Part shown: positions 45,220-54,745 of the stretch, one piece after another
Layout: the number at the start of each line of letters is the position of its first letter
Numbering within the stretch: position 1 is the stretch's first letter
DNA from: Bacillus_BD sp963708895
GTDB taxonomy: Bacteria; Bacillota; Bacilli; Bacillales; Cytobacillaceae
Direction: 5' to 3'
NCBI GenBank assembly: GCA_963708895.1
Contig: CAVPUE010000002.1
Coordinates: forward strand, 682,001 to 746,000
DNA: 64,000 nt
Program-made: the position numbers and the translations under genes
Notes under the pieces: generated by a model
Database searches by the model: none
What the model was told of the DNA's origin: nothing
Seen by the model: the letters and a program-made list of their open reading frames with translations, nothing else

Positions 45220-47301
45220 ATGTCAGAGTTTCTAGTTATCGTTGAGTCGCCTGCAAAGGCTAAAACGATAGAAAAGTATTTAGGAAAGAAATATAAAGTT
45301 AAAGCATCGATGGGGCATATTAGGGACTTACCTAAAAGTCAAATGGGAATCGATTATGAAAACGATTATAAACCGAAATATATAACGATTCGCGGTAAAG
45401 GCCCTATTTTAAGAGATTTAAAATTGGCGGCTAAAAAAGCGAAACAAATATACCTTGCAGCTGACCCGGATCGCGAAGGGGAGGCAATTGCTTGGCACTT
45501 GGCAAATAGTCTGAATGTTGATGTCGACTCAGATTGTCGAGTCGTATTTAATGAAATCACAAAGGATGCAATCCAAGAATCGTTTAAGCATCCCAGACCA
45601 ATTAATATGGATTTAGTAGATGCACAGCAAGCCAGAAGGATATTGGATCGGTTAGTGGGTTATAATATTAGTCCGTTATTGTGGAAAAAAATTAAAAAGG
45701 GTTTGAGTGCAGGGAGAGTACAATCTGTAGCTGTACGATTAATTATTGATCGCGAAAAAGAAATCCAAAGTTTTATACCGGAAGAATATTGGACAATTAC
45801 TGGCGAATTTTTAAAAGGATTAGAAAGCTTTGAGGCATCATTCTTCCAGCTAGATGGAGAAAAAATGGAGTTAAAATCAAAGCAAGATGTAGATGATGTC
45901 TTAAAAAGAATGAACGATGAGCGGTTTGTTGTCCAATCTGTAAATAAAAGAGAAAGACGAAGAAACCCTGCTCTACCATTTACTACATCATCCCTACAAC
46001 AGGAAGCTGCGAGGAAATTGAATTTCCGTGCTAGAAAAACAATGATGCTAGCTCAACAGCTTTATGAAGGGATTGATTTAGGAAAAAAAGAAGGTACCGT
46101 TGGTCTAATCACTTATATGAGAACTGATTCGACACGTATTTCCGATGTTGCAAAAGAAGAAGCAGCAGGGTATATCAGAAGTACGTATGGTGATCCGTAC
46201 TTACTTCAGGAAGAGCGTAAGGAAAAGAAAAATACCAATGCACAAGATGCCCATGAGGCGATTCGACCTACTAGTTCGTTAAGAGAGCCAAGCAGTTTAA
46301 AAGAACTATTATCAAGAGACCAATTACGCTTATATAAATTAATTTGGGAGAGATTCGTGGCGAGTCAAATGTCATCTGCTATTATGGATACAATGACCGT
46401 TGATTTAAAAAATGGACCGATTACGTTTAGAGCTACTGGTTCTAAAATTAAATTTCCAGGATTTATGAAGGTGTATGTAGAAGGTAGTGATGATCCAGTT
46501 GAAGAGAAAAAAGATCGTCAGTTACCTGCGCTTGAAGTAGGGAATGAAGTGGTCACAAAACAAATTGATCCGAAACAACATTTTACTCAGCCGCCACCAA
46601 GGTATACAGAAGCGCGATTGGTAAAGACACTTGAAGAACTTGGGATTGGGCGTCCATCTACTTTTGCACCAACATTAGATACGATTCAAAAAAGAGGCTA
46701 TGTAGCTTTAGAAAATAAGCGGTTTATTCCTACTGAACTAGGAGAAATTGTAACGGAAGTCATGCGAGAATTTTTCCCGGAAATTTTGGATGTGGAATTT
46801 ACCGCTAAAATGGAAGAAGATTTAGACCATGTTGAAGAGGGTCAAGTCAATTGGGTTGAAGTGATTGATGAGTTTTATAGTGATTTTGAAAAAAGATTAG
46901 ATACAGCTGAAAAAGAGATGCAGGAGATTGAGATTAAAGACGAGCCTGCAGGAGAAGATTGTGAGAAATGTGGAAATCCAATGGTATTTAAAATGGGCCG
47001 ATATGGGAAGTTTATGGCATGTAGTAGTTTCCCTGATTGTCGGAATACGAAAGCAATTGTGAAAGAAATTGGCGTGAAGTGTCCAAAATGTCAAGAAGGT
47101 AACTTAATTGAGAGAAAAAGTAAAAAACGAAGAATTTTCTATGGATGTGATCAATATCCAGGATGTGATTTTCTTTCATGGGATAAACCAATTGCACGTA
47201 GTTGTCCAAAATGTAGTGCCCTATTGGTAGAAAAGAAATTGAAAAAAGGGATCCAGGTACAATGTGTAGAATGTGATTTTAAAGAGGAACCTCAGAGTTA
47301 A
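45220..47301 (+). CDS. topA: DNA topoisomerase I
   Basis: TopA relaxes negative supercoils by nicking one strand. The 693-residue type IA enzyme begins FLVIVESPAKAKTIEKYLG (Toprim). DPDREGEAIAWHL holds the Mg2+ acidic residues and GLITYMRTDSTRIS the catalytic Tyr (about 299). The C-terminus carries three zinc ribbons beginning CEKCG, CPKCQ and CPKCS. GAGGAGG precedes the ATG. In B. subtilis trmFO and codV (xerC) follow; neither is here. Confidence 0.97.
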   Translation: MSEFLVIVESPAKAKTIEKYLGKKYKVKASMGHIRDLPKSQMGIDYENDYKPKYITIRGKGPILRDLKLAAKKAKQIYLAADPDREGEAIAWHLANSLNVDVDSDCRVVFNEITKDAIQESFKHPRPINMDLVDAQQARRILDRLVGYNISPLLWKKIKKGLSAGRVQSVAVRLIIDREKEIQSFIPEEYWTITGEFLKGLESFEASFFQLDGEKMELKSKQDVDDVLKRMNDERFVVQSVNKRERRRNPALPFTTSSLQQEAARKLNFRARKTMMLAQQLYEGIDLGKKEGTVGLITYMRTDSTRISDVAKEEAAGYIRSTYGDPYLLQEERKEKKNTNAQDAHEAIRPTSSLREPSSLKELLSRDQLRLYKLIWERFVASQMSSAIMDTMTVDLKNGPITFRATGSKIKFPGFMKVYVEGSDDPVEEKKDRQLPALEVGNEVVTKQIDPKQHFTQPPPRYTEARLVKTLEELGIGRPSTFAPTLDTIQKRGYVALENKRFIPTELGEIVTEVMREFFPEILDVEFTAKMEEDLDHVEEGQVNWVEVIDEFYSDFEKRLDTAEKEMQEIEIKDEPAGEDCEKCGNPMVFKMGRYGKFMACSSFPDCRNTKAIVKEIGVKCPKCQEGNLIERKSKKRRIFYGCDQYPGCDFLSWDKPIARSCPKCSALLVEKKLKKGIQVQCVECDFKEEPQS

Positions 47302-47328
47302 GGGTGAGTATCGTACTCACTCTTTTTC
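47301..47328 (+). terminator. Terminator after topA
   Basis: GTGAGTA and TACTCAC pair around a TCG loop, followed by TCTTTTTCT. It starts at the topA stop codon. Confidence 0.85.
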
Positions 47329-47682
47329 TGCTGAATCAAATGAATATTTATAATAATTCTGAACTTTGTGAAAAATTAGTGAATTATTTGCTTGGGTTAT
47401 TTATATGTGCTATTCTGTAATAGTCTATAGGAATGTACTTTTTGATAGATAAATGTGAAGAATTTGTTACAATTACAAGTAGAGTATTTACAAAAGGAAA
47501 TATTTAATTCAAAATATACAGTTGGGTCTTATATTAGTTTTATAAGAGTTTTTTTATGTTCACTAATGAACAAGTTATGAAAGTATATTTTATTAGCTAT
47601 ACTAATAGGAGAATAAACTTGCTTAATGGATATATAAATACATAAAGGAATCAAAGAAATCTTTATCAAGGAGGTCTGTATT
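47329..47682 (+). other. 354-bp AT-rich gap upstream of clpQ
   Basis: No coding frame, trmFO or xerC remnant is visible. A weak promoter candidate is TTGCTT (47388-47393), 17 nt, TATTCT (47411-47416). Several T and A runs occur but no convincing terminator or riboswitch. The clpQ ribosome binding site (AAGGAGG) lies at the right end. Confidence 0.5.
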
Positions 47683-48225
47683 ATGTCAGAATTTCATGCA
47701 ACCACGATTTTTGCCATTCACCATAATGGTCAATCTGCGATGGCAGGTGATGGTCAAGTAACAATGGGGAATGCAGTTGTGATGAAACACACAGCAAAAA
47801 AAGTTAGAAAACTGTTTAATGGAAAGGTATTAGCAGGATTTGCAGGTTCAGTTGCAGATGCTTTTACATTATTTGATCTTTTTGAAGGTAAACTTGAAGA
47901 GTATAATGGTAATTTACAACGTGCAGCGGTAGAACTTGCAAAACTATGGAGAAGCGATAAAGTTTTGAGAAGGTTAGAAGCGATGCTAATCATCATGGAT
48001 GAAAAGGATTTACTCCTTGTGTCAGGTACGGGTGAAGTGATTGAACCGGATGATGGTATTTTGGCGATTGGATCAGGTGGTAATTATGCTTTGGCTGCAG
48101 GTCGTTCATTAAAAAGGTATGCAGGGGAACAGATGAGTGCAAAAGAAATTGCTAGTGCGTCCCTTGAAGTTGCAGCTGAAATATGTGTGTATACAAACCA
48201 TAATATTATTGTGGAAGAATTATAG
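47683..48225 (+). CDS. clpQ: ATP-dependent protease proteolytic subunit ClpQ (HslV/CodW)
   Basis: ClpQ forms the proteolytic rings of the ClpYQ (HslUV) protease. The 180-residue protein begins MSEFHATTIFAIHH. In most bacteria maturation exposes the Thr of TTIFAI; in B. subtilis CodW the N-terminal Ser after Met is the nucleophile, and the same Ser plus a five-residue extension are kept here. GDGQVTMGN and LAGFAGSVADAFTLF are typical. It lies 21 bp before clpY. Confidence 0.95.
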   Translation: MSEFHATTIFAIHHNGQSAMAGDGQVTMGNAVVMKHTAKKVRKLFNGKVLAGFAGSVADAFTLFDLFEGKLEEYNGNLQRAAVELAKLWRSDKVLRRLEAMLIIMDEKDLLLVSGTGEVIEPDDGILAIGSGGNYALAAGRSLKRYAGEQMSAKEIASASLEVAAEICVYTNHNIIVEEL

Positions 48226-48246
48226 TGGGAAGGGAGTCTTACATAA

Positions 48247-49653
48247 ATGGGAAAAAGTTTAAACTTAACACCTCGTCAAATCGTTGAAAGACTTGATCAA
48301 TACATTATCGGTCAAAAAGATGCAAAAAAAGCTGTTGCTGTAGCACTTCGTAATCGATATCGTCGAAGCTTATTAGATGAAAGTATTCGTGATGAAATCA
48401 GCCCCAAAAACATTTTAATGATCGGTCCTACGGGTGTTGGTAAAACAGAAATTGCAAGACGAATTGCGAAACTAGTAAAAGCTCCATTCATCAAAGTAGA
48501 GGCAACGAAGTTTACCGAAGTTGGTTATGTGGGTCGAGACGTTGAATCAATGGTAAGAGATCTTGTAGAAACAGCGGTTAGACTTGTTAAAGAGGAAAAA
48601 ATGTTAAGTGTGAAAGAACGTGCAGAAAAGAATGCCAATCAACGGTTAGTAGAATTATTAGTTCCAACAAATAAGAAAACAAACAATATCAAAAATCCTC
48701 TTGAAATGTTCTTTGGCGGTGCTAATAATCAAGAAAGTGAAACTACAAGTGAACCAGATGATACTAGTATTCAAGATAAAAGAAAAATTGTGAAAGAAAA
48801 ATTGGCAAATGGTGAATTAGAAAATGAATTGGTAACGGTGGAAGTGGAGGAACAACAACCGTCCATGTTTGATATGCTTCAAGGTTCTGGTATGGAACAT
48901 ATGGGGATAAATATGCAAGATGCATTGGGAAGTTTAATGCCGAAAAAGAAAAAGAAGAGAAAGCTATCTGTACGTGATGCTCGTAAAATATTAACACAAG
49001 AAGAAGCTCAAAAGTTAATTGATATGGATGAGGTAACGCAAGAGGCTGTTAATCGAGCGGAGCAATCTGGGATTATTTTTATTGATGAGATTGATAAAAT
49101 TGCTAGTAAAGCGAGTGGTGGTTCCTCTGTAGATGTATCACGTGAAGGTGTTCAACGTGATATTTTACCAATTGTTGAGGGATCTACGGTTGTGACAAAA
49201 TATGGTTCTGTTAAAACAGATCATGTTCTTTTTATTTCAGCTGGTGCTTTCCATTCAGCCAAACCGTCAGACTTAATTCCAGAACTACAAGGACGTTTTC
49301 CAATCCGTGTAGAGTTAACAAAACTAACAACTGAAGATTTTATCAAGATTTTAGTAGAGCCTGATAACGCATTAATTAAACAATATGAAGCATTATTGGC
49401 CACAGAAGGTATACAAATTGAATTTTCTGACGAAGCTATAAGTAAAATCGCTCAAGTTGCCTATGAAGTGAATCAAAATACAGATAATATTGGTGCTAGA
49501 CGTTTGCACACGATTTTAGAAAAATTGCTTGAAGATTTATCGTTTGAAGCACCTGAAATAACGATGGATAAGGTAATGATTACACCTCAGTATGTAGAAG
49601 AAAAGCTTGGTGCTATATCACGTAATAAAGATCTAAGTCGTTTTATTCTCTAA
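48247..49653 (+). CDS. clpY: ATP-dependent protease ATPase subunit ClpY (HslU/CodX)
   Basis: ClpY is the AAA+ unfoldase that feeds substrates to ClpQ. The 468-residue protein begins LTPRQIVERLDQYIIGQKDAK. Walker A is GPTGVGKTEIARR (about 60), the pore loop is in EVGYVGRDVE, Walker B is IIFIDEIDKIA, and a variable I domain (about 110-245) separates them. Sensor and arginine residues lie in NTDNIGARRLHTILEKLLED. AAGGGAG precedes the ATG. Confidence 0.97.
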   Translation: MGKSLNLTPRQIVERLDQYIIGQKDAKKAVAVALRNRYRRSLLDESIRDEISPKNILMIGPTGVGKTEIARRIAKLVKAPFIKVEATKFTEVGYVGRDVESMVRDLVETAVRLVKEEKMLSVKERAEKNANQRLVELLVPTNKKTNNIKNPLEMFFGGANNQESETTSEPDDTSIQDKRKIVKEKLANGELENELVTVEVEEQQPSMFDMLQGSGMEHMGINMQDALGSLMPKKKKKRKLSVRDARKILTQEEAQKLIDMDEVTQEAVNRAEQSGIIFIDEIDKIASKASGGSSVDVSREGVQRDILPIVEGSTVVTKYGSVKTDHVLFISAGAFHSAKPSDLIPELQGRFPIRVELTKLTTEDFIKILVEPDNALIKQYEALLATEGIQIEFSDEAISKIAQVAYEVNQNTDNIGARRLHTILEKLLEDLSFEAPEITMDKVMITPQYVEEKLGAISRNKDLSRFIL

Positions 49654-49752
49654 CGAACTTGAGAAAGATTTGTTAAAAGTAATAAATGTAATATAATAAT
49701 AAAATATAGTGAATGATACTTTTGGGTTTTTAGTATTAGGAGGAAAATGTAA

Positions 49753-50532
49753 ATGGATTTATTATCAAAATCAAGAAAAATTAATGCGATGCTTCAAAAA
49801 GCTGCAGGAAAATCTGTGAATTTCAAAGAAATGTCTGATACACTCTCTGAAGTGATAGAGGCAAATATTTATGTAGTAAGCCGTCGTGGTAAACTACTTG
49901 GATTTTCTGTGCAACAACAAATAGAAAATGAACGTATGAAAAAAATGCTTGAAGAACGTCAATTTCCAGAAGAGTACACAAACAGTTTATTTAATATAAA
50001 TGAAACAACTCCGAATCTTGCTATGGATAGTCAATATACAGTGTTTCCAATCGAAAATAAGGAACTTTTTAGTAATGGTTTAACAACCATTGTACCGATT
50101 GTTGGTGGTGGAGATCGCTTAGGAACACTTATCTTATCGAGAATGGAAGAAAAATTCCTTGATGATGATTTGATTTTAGCGGAGTATGGTGCAACAGTAG
50201 TTGGAATGGAAATTCTTCATGAGAAATCTGGAGAAATAGAAGAAGAAGCGCGTAGCAAGGCTGTTGTACAAATGGCAATTAGTTCATTATCATATAGTGA
50301 GTTAGAAGCAATCGAACATATTTTTGAAGAATTAAATGGAACGGAAGGTTTGTTAGTTGCTTCAAAAATTGCAGACCGTGTTGGTATTACTCGTTCTGTG
50401 ATTGTTAATGCATTAAGAAAACTTGAAAGTGCTGGTGTCATTGAATCACGATCACTTGGAATGAAGGGAACTTATATTAAAGTTCTAAATGATAAATTCT
50501 TACAAGAATTAGATAAATTAAAAACAAATTAA
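49753..50532 (+). CDS. codY: GTP-sensing global transcriptional repressor CodY
   Basis: CodY represses stationary-phase, amino acid and motility genes when GTP and branched-chain amino acids are high. The 259-residue protein has an N-terminal GAF domain (about 1-155; SRKINAMLQKAAGKSVNF) and a C-terminal winged HTH (about 200-255) with VASKIADRVGITRSVIVNAL. AGGAGGA precedes the ATG. It closes the clpQ-clpY-codY group before the flagellar operon, which CodY represses in B. subtilis. Confidence 0.97.
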   Translation: MDLLSKSRKINAMLQKAAGKSVNFKEMSDTLSEVIEANIYVVSRRGKLLGFSVQQQIENERMKKMLEERQFPEEYTNSLFNINETTPNLAMDSQYTVFPIENKELFSNGLTTIVPIVGGGDRLGTLILSRMEEKFLDDDLILAEYGATVVGMEILHEKSGEIEEEARSKAVVQMAISSLSYSELEAIEHIFEELNGTEGLLVASKIADRVGITRSVIVNALRKLESAGVIESRSLGMKGTYIKVLNDKFLQELDKLKTN

Positions 50533-50547
50533 AGGTTATTGAGGTTA

Positions 50548-50589
50548 CGCAATAAAAAACACCTATTAGTAGGTGTTTTTTTTATTGCG
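50548..50589 (+). terminator. Very strong terminator after codY
   Basis: CGCAATAAAAAACACCTA and TAGGTGTTTTTTTTATTGCG pair over about 18 bp around TTAG, with an internal T run on the 3' arm. It should insulate the fla/che operon from clpQ-codY transcription. Confidence 0.88.
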
Positions 50590-50718
50590 AATTGTGAACA
50601 AAATTCGACAATTTTATGATAAGGCAAATTATTCAGGACTTTATTCATTACAGATGCTAAAATTATTCTACAATATAATTATGATCTGTATAGGACCTAT
50701 ATAAATTGATTTTTTTGC

Positions 50719-50748
50719 TTTAAAAAGTGATAAAATAAGCATTATAGT
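50719..50748 (+). promoter_or_regulatory. Promoter candidate for the flgB operon
   Basis: TTTAAA (50719-50724), 18 nt, then TATAGT (50743-50748), about 150 nt before flgB. Both are partial sigma-A matches. I did not see a clear sigma-D site (TAAA, about 15 nt, GCCGATAT) in the 306-bp gap, which is otherwise AT-rich and non-coding. Confidence 0.4.
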
Positions 50749-50895
50749 CCTTTAGGATTAGTGATAATGAACTAAAATAGGTATTTTTTCATATAATTAT
50801 TTATAAATCTTCCATAGACTTATTTTAAGATATTACTTACAATTAAACTTGTATATCGACAAGAATCTACAATTCCTATTATCGAGGTGTTACAA

Positions 50896-51291
50896 TTGAG
50901 TTTGTTTTCAGGAACAATATCAACACTTGAGAATGCACTTACGTATTCTTCAACAAAACAAAAAGTAATTTCAGATAATATTGCTAACGTAGATACGCCT
51001 AATTATAAAGCTAAAAATGTTAGCTTCAAGGCTGCCTATGATGATGCGTTAGCACAAACATTAAAAACAAATAAAACAAATCAAAAACATATTGATTTTA
51101 AAAGTAAAACGATCTCACCTTCTTTCGTATTACATACAAAACCAGTTTCATATAATGAGTCCGGTAATAGTGTGGATATCGATAAAGAAATGGCGGATTT
51201 AGCATCAAATCAAATCTATTATAATGCCTTAACTGAGAGAATTAGTGGGAAATTTTCCTCATTACAAAATGTGATTAGAGGTGGTAAGTAA
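50896..51291 (+). CDS. flgB: Flagellar basal body rod protein FlgB
   Basis: FlgB is the most proximal rod subunit. The 131-residue protein starts at TTG 50896 (MSLFSGTISTLENAL), matching B. subtilis FlgB and lying about 8 nt after GAGGTG; an in-frame start at 50887 overlaps that site. DNIANVDTPNYKAK is the rod/hook family signature, and the C-terminus carries the second coiled-coil arm. First gene of the fla/che operon. Confidence 0.95.
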   Translation: MSLFSGTISTLENALTYSSTKQKVISDNIANVDTPNYKAKNVSFKAAYDDALAQTLKTNKTNQKHIDFKSKTISPSFVLHTKPVSYNESGNSVDIDKEMADLASNQIYYNALTERISGKFSSLQNVIRGGK

Positions 51292-51292
51292 T

Positions 51293-51751
51293 ATGTCTAT
51301 ATTTCATAGTATGAACACGACTGCTTCTGCGTTGACTGCTGGGCGTATGCGCATGGATGTTATCTCATCCAATATGGCAAATGCTGATACAACCCGTGCA
51401 AATTATGTAAATGGTAAATGGGAGCCATATAGACGTAAAACAGTAGTAATGGAACCGAAGGAGAACACCTTTTCAAACTATTTAAATGTGGCTATAGGTG
51501 AACAAGACCACAATGGCATTGGTAACGGAGTAAAAGTAACTGGAATTGTTGAAGACCGTACACCGTTTCAACTTGTATATGATCCTGAGCATCCTGATGC
51601 AGATGAAGAAGGATATGTGAAAATGCCGAATGTTGACCCACTTCGTGAAATGGTTGATTTAATGAGTACAACGAGATCATATGAGGCAAATGTAACGGTA
51701 TTTAATGCATCGAAAAATATGTTAATGAAGGCACTAGAAATAGGTAAATAA
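51293..51751 (+). CDS. flgC: Flagellar basal body rod protein FlgC
   Basis: FlgC is a rod subunit of 152 residues. SIFHSMNTTASALTAGRMRM and SNMANADTTRANYVNG match the family N-terminus, and SYEANVTVFNASKNMLMKAL is the conserved C-terminal helix. Start 51293 follows AGAGGTGG, one base after the flgB stop; an upstream in-frame start would overlap flgB. Confidence 0.95.
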   Translation: MSIFHSMNTTASALTAGRMRMDVISSNMANADTTRANYVNGKWEPYRRKTVVMEPKENTFSNYLNVAIGEQDHNGIGNGVKVTGIVEDRTPFQLVYDPEHPDADEEGYVKMPNVDPLREMVDLMSTTRSYEANVTVFNASKNMLMKALEIGK

Positions 51752-51766
51752 GGGAGTGAACCGTAA

Positions 51767-52072
51767 GTGAATAATGTTATCTCAGCACCCGTTGTGAACT
51801 CGCTAGGAATACAGAAGTCAGCTCCGTCAAAAGTATCACCGTTTGAAGCACAAAAGAGCTTCTCCTCTTTTCTAAAACAATCTATTGAAAAAGTCAATGA
51901 GGCACAAATTGAATCAGATCAATTAACGGAAAAATTAGCAAGAGGACAGGATGTAGATTTACATCAAGTTATGATTGCTTCACAAAAATCAAGTGTAACG
52001 ATGCAATTAACATTGGAAGTAAGAAATAAAGCGATTGAAGCATATCAGGAAATGATGAGAATGCAAGTTTAA
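51767..52072 (+). CDS. fliE: Flagellar hook-basal body protein FliE
   Basis: FliE joins the MS ring to the rod. The 101-residue protein starts at GTG after GGGAGTGA. FSSFLKQSIEKVNEAQIESD and VDLHQVMIASQKSSVTMQLT are the family motifs, and VRNKAIEAYQEMMRMQV is the usual C-terminus. Confidence 0.94.
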   Translation: MNNVISAPVVNSLGIQKSAPSKVSPFEAQKSFSSFLKQSIEKVNEAQIESDQLTEKLARGQDVDLHQVMIASQKSSVTMQLTLEVRNKAIEAYQEMMRMQV

Positions 52073-52120
52073 TAGAATTTAAAAAATGCAGCTTAGTATG
52101 GCCAAACCGGGGGATCATAA

Positions 52121-53717
52121 ATGAATGAATCGTTACAAAAGTTTATAAATCCACTAAAAGAGTACTGGCTTAGTCGTTCGAAAAAACAACGAATTCTCAT
52201 GATCAGTATGACCGTATTCGTTTTATTGGTTGCTGGGCTTATAACTTTTTTCATTACGAGAACAACTTTAGTCCCTTTGTATAGTAATTTAACACCATCA
52301 GAAACAGGCTCAATTAAAGAAAGTTTAGATTCTAGAGGCATACAATCTGAGATTGCTGATGGTGGAACGACTATAAAAGTACCTGAAGAACTTGAGGATA
52401 CATTAAAAGTGGAGCTTGCAGCAGAAGGACTACCAAAGTCTGGTAGTATTGATTACTCCTTTTTCAGTCAAAATGCTGGGATGGGGACAACGGAAAATGA
52501 ATTTAATGTCATGAAGCTCGATGCTATGCAAACAGAACTGGCAAATTTAATAAAAGGAATAGAAGGAATCAATGATGCGAAGGTTATGATCACGATTCCT
52601 GAAACTGGAATCTTTGTCAGTGATGCAAGTGCTGAGGCATCCGCATCAATTGTATTAAATACAAAAGCAGGGTATGAATTTGAACAAAATCAAATTCAAG
52701 CTCTTTATCAATTAGTCTCAAAAAGTATTCCAAACCTTCCTACAGATAATATCGTCATTATGAATCAAAACTTTGAGTATTTTGATCTAAATAATAAAAA
52801 TAATTTTTCTGGCTCGATTTTTGCCAATCAGCAAGAGGTCAAGAAAGAAATTGAACGGGATATTCAAAGACAAGTTCAAAGTATGCTTGGTACGATGATC
52901 GGACACGATAAAGTAGTTGTATCCGTAACAGCAGATATTGATTTTAGCCAAGAAAATCGCGAAGAAAATCTGGTAACTCCTGTTGATGAAGAAAATATGG
53001 AGGGCATTGCAATAAGTGCTCAAAAAATAACTGAAGCATATACAGGATCAGGAAATCCGGTGGGAGGACAACCACAAGCCGAAACTCCAGCAGATACTCC
53101 GCAGTATCTAGAAGGCAATACAAACGATGGTGAGTATGAGAAATCAGACGATACGATTAATTATGAGGTTAATAGAATACGCAAGGAAATTATAGAAAGT
53201 CCTTATAAAATTAGGGATTTAGGAATTCAGGTAATGGTTGAACCTCCTGAAGCTGAAAATCCAAATTCATTACCACAAGAACGAATCGATGATATTGCCA
53301 ATGTGTTGGCGACGATTGTAAGAACGTCAATCGATAAAGACTGAGAATCCAAATTTAACAGAAGAAGCAATCGATCAAAAAATTGCTGTTTCAGTCCAAC
53401 CATTTGAAGGAAAAGTTTCATTTGATGAGCCAACTACTACAACAATCCCAGTATGGATCTATGCCATTGGCGCTGTACTTCTGGTCATTATCCTTTTATT
53501 AATCTTCTTAGTTATTCGTGCTAGAAGAAAACAATATGACGATGAAATTGAAATGGAAGAGATGGTACAAGATTTTGGTCCTTCCATTGAAGTACCAGAT
53601 GTGAATGAAACGCACGAAACGGAAGATACACTTCGAAGAAAACAATTAGAAAAAATGGCTAAAGAAAATCCTGAGGAGTTTGCAAAGCTCTTACGAACAT
53701 GGATTGCTGAAGAATAA
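52121..53717 (+). pseudogene. fliF: Flagellar MS-ring protein FliF, one frameshift near the C-terminus
   Basis: FliF forms the membrane ring that seeds flagellar assembly. An N-terminal membrane helix (about 25-47) is followed by the ring-building domains (LVPLYSNLTPSETGSI, FNVMKLDAMQTELANLI). An extra base at about 53339 gives a stop at 53344. Removing it yields DKTENPNLTEEAIDQKI, the second membrane helix (WIYAIGAVLLVIILLLIFLV) and the FliG-binding tail ending LLRTWIAEE. Corrected length is 531 residues (B. subtilis 536). Without correction the protein would lose its FliG-binding part. Confidence 0.9.
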
Positions 53718-53728
53718 GGGGGAGAAAT

Positions 53729-54745
53729 ATGGCGAAAAGAGATCAAAAGGATTTGAGTGGAAAACAAAAAGCAGCCATCCTTCTTATTTCTTTAGGTCCG
53801 GATGTATCAGCTTCCATTTACAAACATTTAAGTGAAGAAGAAATTGAAAAGTTAACATTAGAAATCTCCGGTGTAAAAAAGGTTGATAGTCATTCAAAAG
53901 AAGAAGTAGTTGAAGAATTTCACCAAATTGCTCTTGCGCAAGATTATATTACTCAGGGTGGAATTGGATATGCAAAGACGGTACTTGAAAAGGCGTTAGG
54001 AGAGGAACAAGCAACGATTATCTTGAATCGACTGACATCTTCCTTACAAGTGCGACCTTTTGATTTTGCGAGGAAAGCAGATCCAGCTCAAATATTAAAT
54101 TTTATTCAAAATGAACATCCTCAAACCATTGCACTGATTCTATCTTACTTAGATTCACAGCAAGCAGGTCAAATCTTATCTGAATTGCCTCAAGAAATGC
54201 AGGCTGATATAGCGAAAAGGATTGCCATCATGGATCGAACCTCTCCAGAAATTATCAATGAAGTGGAGCAAATTTTGGAAAGAAAATTGTCTACAACGGT
54301 AACTCAAGATTATACACAAACTGGTGGAATTGAGGCAGTTGTTGAAGTTTTAAATGGAGTGGATCGATCTACTGAAAGAACGATTTTAGACGCTCTTGAA
54401 ATACAAGACCCTGAACTTGCGGAAGAAATAAAGAAAAGAATGTTTGTGTTTGAAGATATCGTTACCTTGGATAATCGTTCGATTCAACGGATTATTCGCG
54501 AATGCGAAAATGAAGATTTACTTCTATCATTGAAAGTATCTAGTGAAGAGGTTAAAGAAATTATATTTAAAAATATGTCAACTCGAATGGTGGATACTTT
54601 TAAGGAAGAAATGGAATATATGGGTCCTGTCCGATTGCGTGATGTAGAGGAAGCACAGTCGAGAATTGTAGCAATCATTCGTCGGTTAGAAGATATAGGA
54701 GAAATTGTCATAGCTCGTGGTGGAGGAGATGATATTATTGTCTAG
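53729..54745 (+). CDS. fliG: Flagellar motor switch protein FliG
   Basis: FliG is the rotor protein that contacts the stator and sets torque and direction. The 338-residue protein has N, M (EHPQTIALILSYLDSQQAGQ) and C domains with the EHPQ motif and charged helix (FVFEDIVTLDNRSIQRIIRE). GGGGGAG precedes the ATG. It overlaps the fliH start by 8 nt. Confidence 0.97.
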   Translation: MAKRDQKDLSGKQKAAILLISLGPDVSASIYKHLSEEEIEKLTLEISGVKKVDSHSKEEVVEEFHQIALAQDYITQGGIGYAKTVLEKALGEEQATIILNRLTSSLQVRPFDFARKADPAQILNFIQNEHPQTIALILSYLDSQQAGQILSELPQEMQADIAKRIAIMDRTSPEIINEVEQILERKLSTTVTQDYTQTGGIEAVVEVLNGVDRSTERTILDALEIQDPELAEEIKKRMFVFEDIVTLDNRSIQRIIRECENEDLLLSLKVSSEEVKEIIFKNMSTRMVDTFKEEMEYMGPVRLRDVEEAQSRIVAIIRRLEDIGEIVIARGGGDDIIV

